Assembly: GCA_001599595.1 (NCBI GenBank)
Contig: BCHH01000002.1
Span: 534,390 to 598,389 of the forward strand
DNA length: 64,000 bases
Direction: 5' to 3'
DNA from: Beverwykella pulmonaria
Taxonomy: Eukaryota; Ascomycota; Dothideomycetes; Pleosporales; Melanommataceae
The translations under genes were made by a program, and so were the position numbers. Positions 11,801 through 22,879 of this stretch are shown here, piece by piece. Within the stretch, counting starts at the first letter, position 1; each line of letters starts with the position of its first letter. The notes under the pieces were generated by a model that did no database searches, had not been told where the DNA came from, and was given only the letters and a program-made list of their open reading frames with translations.

Positions 11801-13840
11801 CAGAGCCGATGTTCCGATCCTCGTTTTCTCGCGTCCGAATACGTGGCTCTCTTGATGTTGACCTCTGTCCGACCTCACTACTTTGTCGCTGTGGTAACGG
11901 CATTTCCGACACCGTAGACGGTGGTTTTACACCGATATCTGTACCGAAAGAAAGGCGATTCAGGTCAATATCGCGTGCCGTGCTAATAGTTTCATTATCC
12001 TCTTGCAATGTCTTACTGTATGCCAGATAAGGCTTGGCCTTCGTGGAGTCTTTGCAGATTTCTACGGATGATCCTGACATTTCCTCGACACTAGATTCGG
12101 CACAAGTTATAAGATACTCTATAAGGTGTTAGCAAGTCGAAGCAAGATGGAGAAGTATACTATACTGACCGGAACCAATTACAAGCGCCCACAATTGGGG
12201 AACGTGCATGATCTTTTGAGAAGACCTCGCCAGGTCCTTGCAAAATGCTGGGGGAGAGTCTCGATCGCTGGTAGATTCATGAGGGTACAGGGTTTGTAGC
12301 ATCGTCCTGGTTGGATACTTGCGATTTGAACTATTGATGGTCCCGCGCTGTCTAAGAGATAGGTAGGGAAAACATAAGAACATGGCCGAGAGATTCGCCA
12401 CTTCGAATCCCTGTGAGCTGCTCCCATCACAGCGCAAAACAGTACCAGGATCGATACCAAGCCCGTCGGAAAACTCCTTTCGGAAGGAATCTCTCACCTG
12501 TTCGAATAGCTTCGATACCAAACACCTTAACTCTGCATTAAGCTCTGGCGCTTTCAAAGCCGTGCTCTTAAATATAGTCAGCCAGAAAATTTAACCACCA
12601 CAGACGCAACACACAACATACCTCAAATTGAGCCAGGTCCATACAACTTTGTTGCATATGTCTGTACATCAGTGTTACAAATTGGCAATAAACACCCATC
12701 GTTTCCAAGTTCTTAGACTTACAACCACCGCAATTGAAACTGCTCTCCAATCCCTGGCCCGTCCGGCTTCGTAGGACAAAAAAGATCGACATAATATCTT
12801 CCTGGGCGTATTTTCAATCTTTGTGAGTTGACAACGTCGTGGGAGAGAACATTTTCGAGTTCCTTGATTGAGTAACGACTGGGCCAGACCTCTCGCACAG
12901 AGGTAGAGCGTTCAGGCAAGATGCGCTGCACTGGAATTTTGACAGTCAAGACATTCGCTTTGCCGGGAGAAATTTTCGTGACTGTGTCATCTATCGGAGG
13001 ACCTACTGCCTGGTAATGTCCTGGGGCGCTAGCGGTGATATGTTGAAAATACAACGAGGTATCTGTCGGGTAGTATTGATATGAAGAATGTAGACTATAG
13101 GGGTGAGGGTAGCCGGAGAATCGTAGGGAGCTGTCGCGCCTGATAGTCCTCCCTGAGCGAGATGTTCTCCTGACGCGGTCCTGCTGAACTCTTGGGGACG
13201 GGAAACGATAATACTGGCCCTCCCTACCATCTCCCCTTTCGAAGTAATTCTCTTCATCGCTCGAATTTATGGATCCCGTTCGAGAACTTGAAGACTGTGA
13301 GGGTTGATAGTACTCATGTGGATCCACTGCTTTCTCGCCCTCTCCCTTGTTGCTTTCTGTGTCGTTGGCGATCGACGGGCCTCGATCGGTCGACATGGCG
13401 CGGCTCGGTCCCCAAAAAAACTGAACAGATTTTCTTCGTTCCATTAGGTCGCTGGCCACACCATCCTCATTGTTGGTCTCAGCTATCATTACGTGGGAAC
13501 ATTGGTCTTCTTCATGTGGAGAATGACTATCATTTCCGTAGAGCTGCTCTGAAGACCTTGAGTGCCGAGAATGTTCTTTATGCGCTACTGAAGCGACCCC
13601 CCCTGCCTCAGTCGGTGTCCCTTCTCTTTGGCTCTCGCGATAGGAGACGCGATCAGAGGCATAATCGTCTCTAGGTGATTGTGCCACAGCGAGAGGCCCT
13701 TCTCCAAAAACAGATTGGCCGTCGCTGACGGCAACATGCTCGTTGTCACTCGGCGATCTTGTTGCGTTGGGCAAATTGATATCTTCGCCCTGATGATTGG
13801 ATTCGCTTCCCCAGACTGCGCTTTTGTGGGTGTTTGACAT
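8883..13840 (-). CDS. Very large protein with C-terminal CorA-like transmembrane module
   Basis: I read one minus-strand gene of about 1,490 aa. Exons: 13840-12723, 12661-12622, 12566-12170, 12118-10699, 10626-9912, 9761-9681, 9637-9270, 9222-8883; phases agree. A 27-nt exon near 9863-9837 (FTRNALEEL) may lie in the 150-nt gap after 9912, which also preserves frame. The N-terminal 370 residues are Ser/Arg/Asp rich and probably disordered. The middle contains conserved-looking strings: MHVPQLWALVIGS, EYLITCAESS, WGSGVAWLRNKEVYH, RAIVSALILLGAIAGFE. The end reads YQISWFPRKRLLPEIHALQ, a helical stretch, then two membrane helices (TVFLPLSFVTSFFGMNTADI and WAIAVPLTASIVGGAVLLAA). GMN after the first helix is the CorA Mg2+-channel signature; in such fungal proteins it more likely anchors the soluble domain, and transport is unproven. 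Two adjacent genes instead of one cannot be excluded. Confidence 0.6.
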
Positions 13841-14239
13841 TGTGAGAAACTTGGTGAAGGCTTGGATGAGTGCAAAGCGGCGTGAGAGAAGAGCGCGAAG
13901 AGGTGCCAGAGCCAGTCGCCTTCACTTCAGCCTCAGCAGTTGTAATTGAATGAATTGGAGGCTTGCCTACTCGAGTATAGTCTGATTGAAGTGAGCAAGG
14001 CGCTCCATAATCGGTACCAGGAGGCTGCCTTGAACGAATTAGAACCGCGAGCTATGTTGCACTACATACAGGCCCCCACCCCTCGGTGAGCTTGTGCACG
14101 GCAGACCCCGGACACACGAATTAGCGTGTGCAGTTGAGCTCGTGTGTGGGGTTTCCGCGCAAGGGGGTTTCCGCGCACACGCAGCCACCTCAACCACCCA
14201 TCTCATTGACCTGATAAATATCAACACAACGCATTTACC
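13841..14239. other. Promoter side of the CorA-like gene and left flank of the pogo relic
   Basis: The first part is the upstream region of the minus-strand CorA-like gene. From about 14100 there is a local direct duplication of GGGGTTTCCGCGCA (about 14147-14174), next to the pogo-type coding relic. No additional gene is visible. Confidence 0.5.
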
Positions 14240-14605
14240 ATGGATATACGAAAAGCTGCTATGGAAGCTGCCATCAATGGTTATGTCGCAGGTAATTATC
14301 CTAGCCAACGGGCAGCTGCAGACACACACGGTATCCCTCCAAGCACGCTCCGAGGCCGAATCAACGGAGCGACGAGCACCACCATATCTCATCAACAGCA
14401 GCAGCGATTGAGTCCTCAACAAGAGGAGTTCCTCGTTGAATGGATACTTGAAGGTTATCCTCCCTCGATCCCCGTGTACGCGAAATGGCCAATCGAATAC
14501 TGAGGATGAATAGCGGCCTGAATCTGATCGGCCACGCCTGGGGATCACAGTTCACACGATGGAACCCACGCGTCGCCTCCATGCGCGGGAAACACCCCCT
14601 GCGCA
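14240..14605 (+). pseudogene. Truncated, frameshifted pogo-type transposase (HTH_psq/CENP-B)
   Basis: The frame from 14240 begins MDIRKAAMEAAINGYVAGN and continues AAADTHGIPPSTLRGRI, a psq-type helix-turn-helix, followed by LSPQQEEFLVEWILEG, the start of a CENP-B/Tc5-type DNA-binding domain. After about 14475 the frame ends with a stop. The expected continuation (REMANRILRMNSGL, then NLIGHAWGSQFTRWNPRVAS) is in the next frame from about 14480, so a small indel broke the gene. The match stops around 14590 and the whole DDE catalytic domain is missing. Bases 14157-14172 (GCGCAAGGGGGTTTCC) and the reverse complement of 14588-14604 (GCGCAGGGGGTGTTTCC) resemble imperfect terminal repeats, which would fit an internally deleted element. 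Confidence 0.7.
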
Positions 14606-15480
14606 AATACGCGAGCTTACCCCTGCAATCTTGGCGCGATGTGGATCGTGTAATTTCCAGTCCAATGAAAAGAAACGTTGTAGAAATATGCTTTTTCTAC
14701 CTTTTCTATGCCAAAGTAGTAGGTTCTATATGCCGTCTTACCTTGTCTCGAGGTGTTTTTTATTGTAAGCAGAGATGTGGTTTTGTGTATGATTGTATAT
14801 GTTCGAGGTGAGGCGAGATCAGGCGGAGCTAGCTGTACAGCAGATGAATAAGCACTGCAGTAGCATATTGCTTACATTTTTGAATAAAAGGCGGTGGAAA
14901 GGAGAGCTACGCTTTTTGCTACAACACAGACAACGATTGTTCTACAGTAAAATAAGGCTGGTATTTAAGAATATACTGTAGTTACGCAAAGGTCATACTA
15001 ATTGCCTCAAAAGTGTACATCGTAATATGAGCGCGTTGTAGTAATGTATAAGGCCCTGTGGGGAATTTGAGAACGCAGGAATAATTGCACACACTAAAAT
15101 TTCACGGAGTATGGATGGGTCTTACATCCAGCCCTGACGAACAATGATTTAGCAATCAACGGTCTTGAGATATTGAACATTGACATGTACAACTTTCGGA
15201 TCTGAAGAGTACGTACAATGGCAATTTGAGTCTTGCAAAGACACGTTTGATTCCAGGTTAGCGCATGCTCAGATAATCATTCAAGCATGACAGATGCGGC
15301 TGGTAGTGTATTACACCTGGATAGAACTGGTTGCTTTTGACTTCAACTTACTACATGTTCTATTTCTAAGTATATTGACTACAGTGCGTCTTAGACGATC
15401 TCTAGGAAGTTGCAAAAGGGCACTTAGAAAGGAAAATATACCTATTCCATCTCTGTATTACAAATGACCATAAAAAATCC
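14606..15480. other. Spacer, no gene seen
   Basis: No homology or convincing coding frame is visible. An 8-bp inverted pair CTACAGTA/TACTGTAG (14942-14949 and 14974-14981) is noted, too short to call an element. The right end serves as the 3' flank of the following minus-strand membrane protein gene. Confidence 0.45.
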
Positions 15481-17280
15481 TCAATTTCCAACCCAAGAAC
15501 AAACCCCATACCCCCACAACATCTGCCCCACAACAACCAACCCACCCACCGCCGGGCTCGCGCTAACGGTATACAACACTGTTCTCGTGAATGGCCTAAA
15601 ATACCCCTTGGTACTCGGACTCGCGTCCTTGGCCTCCTGGTCCAGAACCCACCATATCCCCGTGAGCACGCCAAATACTAGCCATTGCATGGTATAGACC
15701 TTCCAAGTTCCTGATTCGGAGTTTGGGATAGAGCCAGATTTGAAATGTGACATTGTACCGTTGAGGATGAAGGGTGTGAGAGCGATAAGAGTTGTGAGGA
15801 AGTATTTCGTGAAGTGCCAGCAGAAGAAGTGTGGGGTGTTTATGGTGCGTGAGGAGAATGTTACGCTGTAATGGCGAAATTTGGAGAAGCTGTGGTGCTT
15901 TACCAGGGAGATGGAGTGGATGCTGTGGTGAGCGGGGACGGAACCTTCGAGTTGGGATAGCGAGGCAGTGATTTTGAGCGGATTGCAGGAAGGAATCAAA
16001 AGGAGTGGAGATGCTGAGGTGGACGTGTAATCCATTGCTTCCGGCAGGTCTGCAATTCTTTGCATGTGCGAGGCAGTGTTCGCAGATGTGCATATAGACG
16101 TTTTCTTCTCAGACGGCGTGGACCCAGTATACACCGTCGTGCTGTATCTTGCGTAAAATTCTCTATTCTCAGCGCTTTCAAATCTTAAATTCTGAATATT
16201 TTCTCCCTCAGAGATTGCGCGAGCACATACACCAGTTCCAACCCATTGCTCTTCTTCCACCTTTCCCACTGTACCGCAGAAAACTCCGCCTCGCTTCCGC
16301 GCTTCGTCCATGATACTGTTCTCAACCATATACAAGCTTGCGAAATCCGGCCGACATAAGTTGCCAAGCAGGTTTACAGTAGACATGACTGCGAATGGTG
16401 CGACTGTGAGTCCAAATGCTGCGTAGCCGTAACGCTGGATTTGGTCGCCACGTGAACGGTATAGGGTCAGCGAGGCGTAGAGGGTTTGAAAGAGGGCCAT
16501 CAGAGCTTTGGGATAGTTGTGCGTTGCAGACAGCTCGATTCGAGTTCGTGATGTTGGCGATGGAGAGGCAAATCCCGGATTCGAGTCAGGACTAGCAAAT
16601 CGAGCGAAGTGGGGAACGATCATGAAGCAATATCCCGCGGGAAGGGTGTGCGTCCCATGAATGATTTGGCGGTGAATGTAGACTGGGCGGCCGAATTTAG
16701 AGAGGACCCAGGGCGGTTTGTAGGTGACTACATGGGTGACTACATGAGTGACATTGCCAGCTGTGATGGATTTGGACGGTAACATCGCATCTGGATCTTG
16801 TTGGACGGGAGTGGATGGTTCCGTTTCTTTCTTTCTCAACACAGCATTTGGTATCTCATCCCCGTCAACTGGTCTCCAATCGTCGCTCCTCACCACCATG
16901 CACAACGCCCCCGACATCGCCGCCTTTCTCATATCATCACCTTTGCAGAACACCGCACCGCTCAGAATCGCTTCAATCCCTCGATAAAGCCCAAGTGCAG
17001 GGAATAGCAGACTTCCGAGGACGGAGACGGCGTAGTCGATGGAGCGTTCCCCCGGCAAGGTGAGTACGGTCGCCGCGTGGGCGATATAGTTAAACAAGTA
17101 AAAGGAGGCGAGGTCGATCCATTTTGCAGGCGTGCAGAGAAGACCTGGAGTTCCGTGGTTAGAGGTTCCAACTGGAAGTGGAAGTGTGACGTTTTGGAGG
17201 GCCAGGGATGTGACTGTAGTGAGAAAAATTGACAAGAAGAAGATATATTTCGAAACATTCAAACAGTGGAGGAATGACAT
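15481..17280 (-). CDS. Uncharacterised multi-pass membrane protein with signal peptide
   Basis: A single exon of 599 codons. The N-terminus has a hydrophobic signal or anchor (YIFFLSIFLTTVTSLALQ) followed by a short extracellular-type stretch with N-glycosylation sequons. Hydrophobic segments lie near residues 55-80, 85-110, 275-310 and in the C-terminal quarter (YFLTTLIALTPFIL, TMQWLVFGVLTGIWWVL, AVGGLVVVGQMLWGYGV). A long polar loop lies between about 150 and 270, and another between 330 and 460. An in-frame near-repeat encodes VTHVVTHVV (about 16722-16752). I do not recognise a named family; it resembles lineage-restricted ascomycete membrane proteins. Start chosen: first ATG, directly before the signal sequence. 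Function unknown. Confidence 0.7.
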   Translation of the reverse strand: MSFLHCLNVSKYIFFLSIFLTTVTSLALQNVTLPLPVGTSNHGTPGLLCTPAKWIDLASFYLFNYIAHAATVLTLPGERSIDYAVSVLGSLLFPALGLYRGIEAILSGAVFCKGDDMRKAAMSGALCMVVRSDDWRPVDGDEIPNAVLRKKETEPSTPVQQDPDAMLPSKSITAGNVTHVVTHVVTYKPPWVLSKFGRPVYIHRQIIHGTHTLPAGYCFMIVPHFARFASPDSNPGFASPSPTSRTRIELSATHNYPKALMALFQTLYASLTLYRSRGDQIQRYGYAAFGLTVAPFAVMSTVNLLGNLCRPDFASLYMVENSIMDEARKRGGVFCGTVGKVEEEQWVGTGVCARAISEGENIQNLRFESAENREFYARYSTTVYTGSTPSEKKTSICTSANTASHMQRIADLPEAMDYTSTSASPLLLIPSCNPLKITASLSQLEGSVPAHHSIHSISLVKHHSFSKFRHYSVTFSSRTINTPHFFCWHFTKYFLTTLIALTPFILNGTMSHFKSGSIPNSESGTWKVYTMQWLVFGVLTGIWWVLDQEAKDASPSTKGYFRPFTRTVLYTVSASPAVGGLVVVGQMLWGYGVCSWVGN

Positions 17281-17950
17281 TTCAGCATATTCGTAAGAAG
17301 CGATGAAAATGGGAGACAGGAGAGTGGAAATCGGCGGGTCACAAGGTTGTGTGAGAGCTGGTGATTCTTGAGGTTATTTCAGCCTTGACTAGTGGCTGTC
17401 CTTGGAGATGAATTTGATTCGTTTGAGAAAGCCACATGTGTAACTCGTATTCGCCCGCGGATTGCGAATTTCGTATTTCGCACCCGAATATGTGATCATG
17501 CCAGTGCCGAAAGATGAACAACGTGTACTACGAGGTCGAACTGAACATGGTGCTTGCCAGAAAGCCGCTGCCTGGGATTGTCAAAACCAACCACATTTAG
17601 AAGTAGCTAGCGGCATGTCGAACGACGCCAAAATGTTCTGGTAACATTGGCTCTATCCTATGCTCTTCAACATTGAAGTTTAGAGCAAAAGAAAGTAGAA
17701 TATGAGGGTATTTTCTATCAATAAGCGAGCGTAGAATCCAACCAGGAAACCATGTTAGATATCATTCCATCAGAGCCCAACATCCCGCTCCAACACAACC
17801 AATCAAGCATTAAGCACTAACACCTGCCATTACCAATTATCCCCGAACCAGCAGGAGCCGCATCAATGCAGCCGTCTGGACAAGTCAATCGTCCCTCTCT
17901 CCATTAAGCCCATCACACTAATAGTCAACTTCTCAGGTCCGGTTTGCTAC
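17281..17950. other. Spacer between two minus-strand genes
   Basis: Holds the promoter side of the large membrane protein and the 3' side of the MARVEL-like gene. Nothing else is supported. Confidence 0.5.
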
Positions 17951-18566
17951 TTAGGCTGCAGCAGACTCAACCGAAGGCCTCACATCCTTCTCCGGATGAG
18001 CAACAGCTGCCGTACTCTTCAAAGCGAGGACGTCGACTAGGAATGCGACGAGGGTGAAGAAGCTGGTAATAAGTTAGTCAGCCCCTTTGGTTATATCCAG
18101 TCAGGCCTGAAAGGACTTACAAAGCAAGGAAGATGAAGGCCTCGCTCGTCAACTTCAATGTGCAACTCCCACCCGTCGGCGCATTGCCCCGGCATGAAGA
18201 CTCATTATAGTCCTGGGCCGCGAAGATGAAGGCTGTAAGCCAGAGGTAGGAGAAGATGAAATTGAGAGGTAGGTAGAAGGGCTTGTATTGCCCAAAGAAG
18301 GGAAGGGCGAAAGATGGAAGCCAGATGCCTAGGACTAGAGCAGCCTGTCATAATTTAGTATTGGTTGTAAAGGAACGTAGTATGGCGTGGGATAGAGTGG
18401 TGTTGGGGGGACTCACGATGCAGATCTCAAAGATAAGATGTTGGTCATGTGTGTAATTCTTGAGGAAGTATCCAGTGATGCCGACGACGATGGCAGAGCT
18501 GGCCCATGTCATAAAGTGGGAGGTGGTGATGAGGATGCGGACTGCACCAGCGGAAAGGGAGAACAT
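17951..18566 (-). CDS. Small MARVEL-like four-helix membrane protein
   Basis: Three exons (18566-18417, 18344-18121, 18062-17951) join in frame to 161 aa. Four hydrophobic helices can be seen: residues about 8-32 (ILITTSHFMTWASSAIVVGI), 45-65 (AALVLGIWLPSFALPF), 75-95 (YLPLNFIFSYLWLTAFIFAA) and 120-140 (AFIFLAFFFTLVAFLVDVLA). The segment before the third helix, FFGQYKPFYLPLNF, and AAQDYNESSC with a second Cys shortly after, are typical of fungal MARVEL-domain proteins, which sit in the plasma membrane or in vesicle membranes. The C-terminal tail is short and polar (AHPEKDVRPSVESAAA). The exact role is unknown. A TATA-like TATATATC lies about 155 bp upstream of the start. Confidence 0.75.
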
Positions 18567-20205
18567 TTTGCTAGATTGGGAGGGTGGCTAGCTTGAAGGT
18601 AGTGGACTATGCTGAAATATTACGGTTCGTAGGATACTGTGATGCTGCGACTGCCGAAGGAGCTGGTTGTAGAAGGCTTGTTATAAGAATACTTCAATCA
18701 GTCCACATCAGGCCCCATTATATATCTATCCCCTTCTGTGATACCATCCATTAGCTCGGATGATTTTTCCGTTGGAATCTGCCGGATATGGCGCTATCCC
18801 AGCGACACCCGCAATTCACAAACGTCTTAACTGATGCCTATCCTGCCTGGTGCCAAAGCCTCTCATTTGCTCTTCACTCAGTGGCTCACTCACGTTTGCC
18901 GGAAACCAACGGCCTCATGCATTTTCTGCTAATCTAGAGACAGTACCTATGGGATTTACAGGGCCTCCCATCCAGTCGGGTAGTACTATCATATGTTTCA
19001 CGAGACGTCTCTCTCGAAAGGGATGTACGAGAGCGAAACTGGATGTCAAAAGACCCAGAATCAACCAATCTCATTTTTGCTATCGACTCTCGTGATACAT
19101 TTTCCGCATGATGCTCAGAAATCGAAAGTCCGTGCTGTTCCCGGAACCCCCGGATGTGTTGTCACGATGTGATGTGGGTTCTGAAAGAACTTGTGTAATG
19201 CATTGCCAAAGTTGTTGGGGATGAGATTTTCTTCGGTAGCAAATCACCTCCTCGGATATGCTGCGGATGGCTCGGAACAACGATAAGCAACCCAGAGATG
19301 TGGTAATTCGGCATTCATAAACCAAAGGAGGGATACCGAAGCAGCATTTCGTCATTGGGCTATTGCGGTGGTGTGATGAAGATGTTGGGATAGAAAGTGT
19401 AGCCTAGCTTCTACGCCGAACTTGTCCGGGTCTGGCGATGGAATGATGTAAGGACGAAGCCACAGGGCTTTACAGAATTTACATGGGTGATCTCATTACG
19501 ACGTATAGGTGTATATGGGGCTTCATGGGCCATGATTTGAGGAGCAAAGATTGAGGTATCGATAATTGTTCGAGGTTGAGTGTTAACGATGAGCACTCCT
19601 ATACGTCATGCTATCGCTTAGTCCAGAGCCAGTAGAGCACTAGATTCGACAACACCCCTGCTCTCCCGTCACCAATCATATTCTGATATTCATTAATTGC
19701 ATCTGCAAGACTCCTCTGTTTATGCGATACATATCGCTAACTTCACCATGCATTGCTGCAAGTATTTTGGGGTCTCGGCCATGCATGCGTATTTGCCATT
19801 TCCTCTGCGCAGGTCATGGCATATCAAGAATACCATTTTTTAAAGATATATATTACGTTGTGGAATACGCTGCGCAAGATCTTCCGAGTGTTGCACTTCT
19901 CTCTTCATGCACGCATTCTTTACTCTCGGCTGTGTGAACATTGCGGCTGAGTCAATAAAATAGAGCATATTGTTATGGATATGATGGCGTTGCCAACAAG
20001 TGCAAAGGCGATGACTATCAGCACTCGAGGTGGACTTGTTGAATGAGAAGAATCGTGATGAGCATGAAAGACGAGGACAATCATGATTCGCACGGTTCAA
20101 TGCACTTCATGGGTCATAGGACTCTACAACTTCCCACTTGGAAAAAGGATCGGACAAGATCGGCAAAGATGCTAGGTTCCCCATTCTACGAATTTGACCT
20201 CCCAA
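18567..20205. other. 1.6-kb spacer, no supported gene
   Basis: Upstream of the MARVEL-like gene and downstream of the glyoxalase-like gene. Short frames exist on both strands but none shows a family motif, consistent codon pattern or splice structure. No RNA gene or repeat recognised. Confidence 0.45.
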
Positions 20206-21084
20206 TCAGACGAATTCAATCCACAACCCCCCAACATCATCTTCTTTTCCATCTCCCCCATCAACCCTCACCCTTTCTCCCACCTCCCTCCCCTCCTCAG
20301 CCTTAGCAGCAAATACCACATCCCCGAGCCAGTACCCTTTATCCCTCACCCTCTCCTCCTCCTCCTCCTTCGTAATCCTAAGCACGACCCTCACCCCCTT
20401 GGACTTCTCGACCTCGCTCACCCTCCCCGCCTCAAAAACAACTTCACCTGCATCCCCGCTCCCCTCATTTCCAAACAACCCAGCATAAACCCCTCTCGTT
20501 TCCTCAAACTCTTCCCTATCCCTCACAAGCACGGTAAGCGAGTGCACATACAGCGCCCCACACCCATGCCTCGTCCTTTCCTCTGTGATTGGAACCCTCA
20601 ATCCCCTCTGTGTAACGGGGTCATCATGGCAAAAAAAAGGGATCCGGCCTCGCTTACCCTGGCCCCCATTCTCCCCCTCCGGAAAAGTGACAGCCCATTT
20701 GACCTGCACGCCATCAGGCCTCAATCTCGCTCCCTTCCTCGGCTGCGAATACGTCCCTTTCCCCTCCAATCTCTCTTCAAAGTTCGCCTCAGCGGTCGAG
20801 GATGTAGTAAGGCACCAGTCCGCCCATCCCTTCCGGTGAAAATCAGGACCCCACCAGTGCGTTTCGATGTTCGGTGTGAGGAAGCTGATGAGCTCGATGT
20901 AACAGCCGTCCGCGAGCAGGATTAGCGTATTGGTGGTGAGGTTGTCGGCGTGCGTGCCGCCGGGGGTGAGTGTGAATGCGGTGGAGAGGGAGGCGGGGAT
21001 TTGGGGCGTAGAGGTTGAGGGGGAGAGCGGAAGGAAGAGGATGAGGTGGTCCAGCAAGGGGGCTGATGGCTGTGATGGCGGCAT
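20206..21084 (-). CDS. Glyoxalase-like domain protein
   Basis: A single exon of 292 codons. The N-terminus has the vicinal-oxygen-chelate start LLDHLILFLPLS (residues about 9-20), then PGGTHADNLTTNTLILLADGCYIELISFL, the pattern of the glyoxalase-like (Glyoxalase_3, PF13468) family, which includes many fungal proteins of unknown substrate. Further blocks are HWWGPDFHRKGWADWCLTT and a second half with GALYVHSLTVLVRD. The C-terminal third is Glu/Arg/Lys rich. The His of LDHL and the Glu of YIEL are plausible metal ligands by analogy. Cytosolic location is likely, since no signal or membrane segment is visible. No substrate can be named. Confidence 0.75.
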   Translation of the reverse strand: MPPSQPSAPLLDHLILFLPLSPSTSTPQIPASLSTAFTLTPGGTHADNLTTNTLILLADGCYIELISFLTPNIETHWWGPDFHRKGWADWCLTTSSTAEANFEERLEGKGTYSQPRKGARLRPDGVQVKWAVTFPEGENGGQGKRGRIPFFCHDDPVTQRGLRVPITEERTRHGCGALYVHSLTVLVRDREEFEETRGVYAGLFGNEGSGDAGEVVFEAGRVSEVEKSKGVRVVLRITKEEEEERVRDKGYWLGDVVFAAKAEEGREVGERVRVDGGDGKEDDVGGLWIEFV

Positions 21085-22879
21085 AATTGATTGGATGGGT
21101 GGTTAAGCTGGATGATGTGTGAGCTGGATCGCTCATGTGACAGGGTGAGATATCAGATCAAGTAGGTGAGTGTGGGGTAGCCTTTGAAAGTGTAAATATG
21201 CATGGTGCAGCAATGGTTACGGTATCATGGGTGGAGAATAAAAAAAATAAAAAAACAGCAAGGATGATCTGCGACGTGAAGATCGAGGTAGGGTATAAAA
21301 ATAAAGAAACGGTAGGATATATTAACTCACATCTTCAACGCTGGCGCACAACTTCACCAATCCAAGCGTGTCTTTTGCTGTTGCAAACCCAATTTTATAG
21401 TGTGTTTGGGATATATGAAAGCCTTAGATCCGCAGTTCGGCAGTCAATAATTATGTCGCTGCTTTTAGTACTCTTGCAGTCCTTGGTTCATTCATATGTA
21501 TAACTGGCCGTGAATGGTGAGGGGTTTCTGCACGTGAAATGACGTCTTTTGATAATTCGCTAGGGTCGGATTGGTGCATTGCGCGGACTAACCTACTACT
21601 AGACGACTTGAGTCTTGAGTACATACTCGATATATCTTTACTGAAATACAAGAATGGAGCATCTGGCGAGTACCACAGAGCAAGATCCATGTCCTCTAAC
21701 AATTCTACTCTTGTGTACATAGCACATTGTCCACCGTCTACACCTACGCTTCCGTCACGAGAAAATTAATAATTCCGTCTCCATTCAAATCATCCTCATT
21801 CCCAGAATTCGTCGGCATACTATTCAGATTATCTCAGTTGAAAATATCCTGAAGATCTGTAATCATAGTTCTTCTATCGTTGGCGTTCGCGTTTGCATTC
21901 CCGTTTCCGTTCGCGCACATTCCCAATCACCCTTTACACTTCCACAGGCCTACTTCTTACTCGTTTGCGCCGCCATCTCAAATACATTGATCACCCCATT
22001 CCTTTCAGATAGTATGGGGTCTGGGGGGTTTGTGGAAGCGCTGTTGATGTTGTTCTTGATGAATATATTTTGGGGGTTTGCGGTGGTGTCTAACGGGCAT
22101 TATTAGCGTTGTGATGGTGGTGTTGGCGGTATTGCGGGCAGCGTTTTGGGGGAGCGGAGTGCAAGCAGCGAGACGAGGAAGAGAGTGGTGGCTGAGAGAG
22201 TGCAAGACTCATAGTGGTGACGTTTGGGGTGGGTTGGGGAGGATGAATGATAGGATGGGTGGGGCAGAGGCAGGCGAGTGTGTACCATTGAAGGAATATA
22301 AATCTGCAAGAATAACTTCTAGCGTATAAAAAGAGAGAAGTAAGGAAACCGGACTTGATCGTAGATGTAAGTGAATGGCACCTTCTCGACCTTATACCCG
22401 AAATTTTCGAGTTTAATGACAAACTCCCAGAAGGCCCGAAACATCCTGATTGACAGTGGACTTATAGATCCTATTGAGATATAGTGACCGTTAAACAGCA
22501 CATGTGGACATATCTTTCCTTGATTCTGAGGCTTTTCCGCGCGATCTTCGGCACTGCTAAGCTGACGTATCGAAGGCTATCGAACACGGTGAGTTTCAGC
22601 CCGAGAAACATGGTTGCGACTCCAATAATAAGAGTTAGGGCCAGACAGAATTCAATCACCTCATGTGAAGGATGTCCCCTGGCTATCCCTGCCGTCATGT
22701 CAAACTTCAAATGCATTAGGCGCGGGATCGGGCCGCTGTTCGTCATGATACCGAATCTTGAGACATCACTTATCTAATACATTCGTGAAGATTCGGCGGT
22801 TATGTACAGCGGACTCAAAGTATTGTACAGCGAAGGTGAGATGGTAATACAGAATCCCGAAAAGGTACGATGCCACCCG
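21085..22879. other. 1.8-kb spacer with one doubtful small frame
   Basis: No gene is firmly supported. A minus-strand frame at 22471-22746 would encode 91 aa with one hydrophobic helix (FCLALTLIIGVATMFLGLKL), but it has no recognisable family and no clear gene context, so it is not called. The rest contains promoter and 3' flank sequence. Confidence 0.4.

Noticed and set aside
14942..14981. CTACAGTA/TACTGTAG inverted pair as a MITE
   Set aside because: Only 8-bp arms, 40 bp in total, no flanking target duplication.
22471..22746. 91-codon minus-strand frame with one hydrophobic helix
   Set aside because: One helix is not enough, there is no family match, and flanking sequence looks non-coding.
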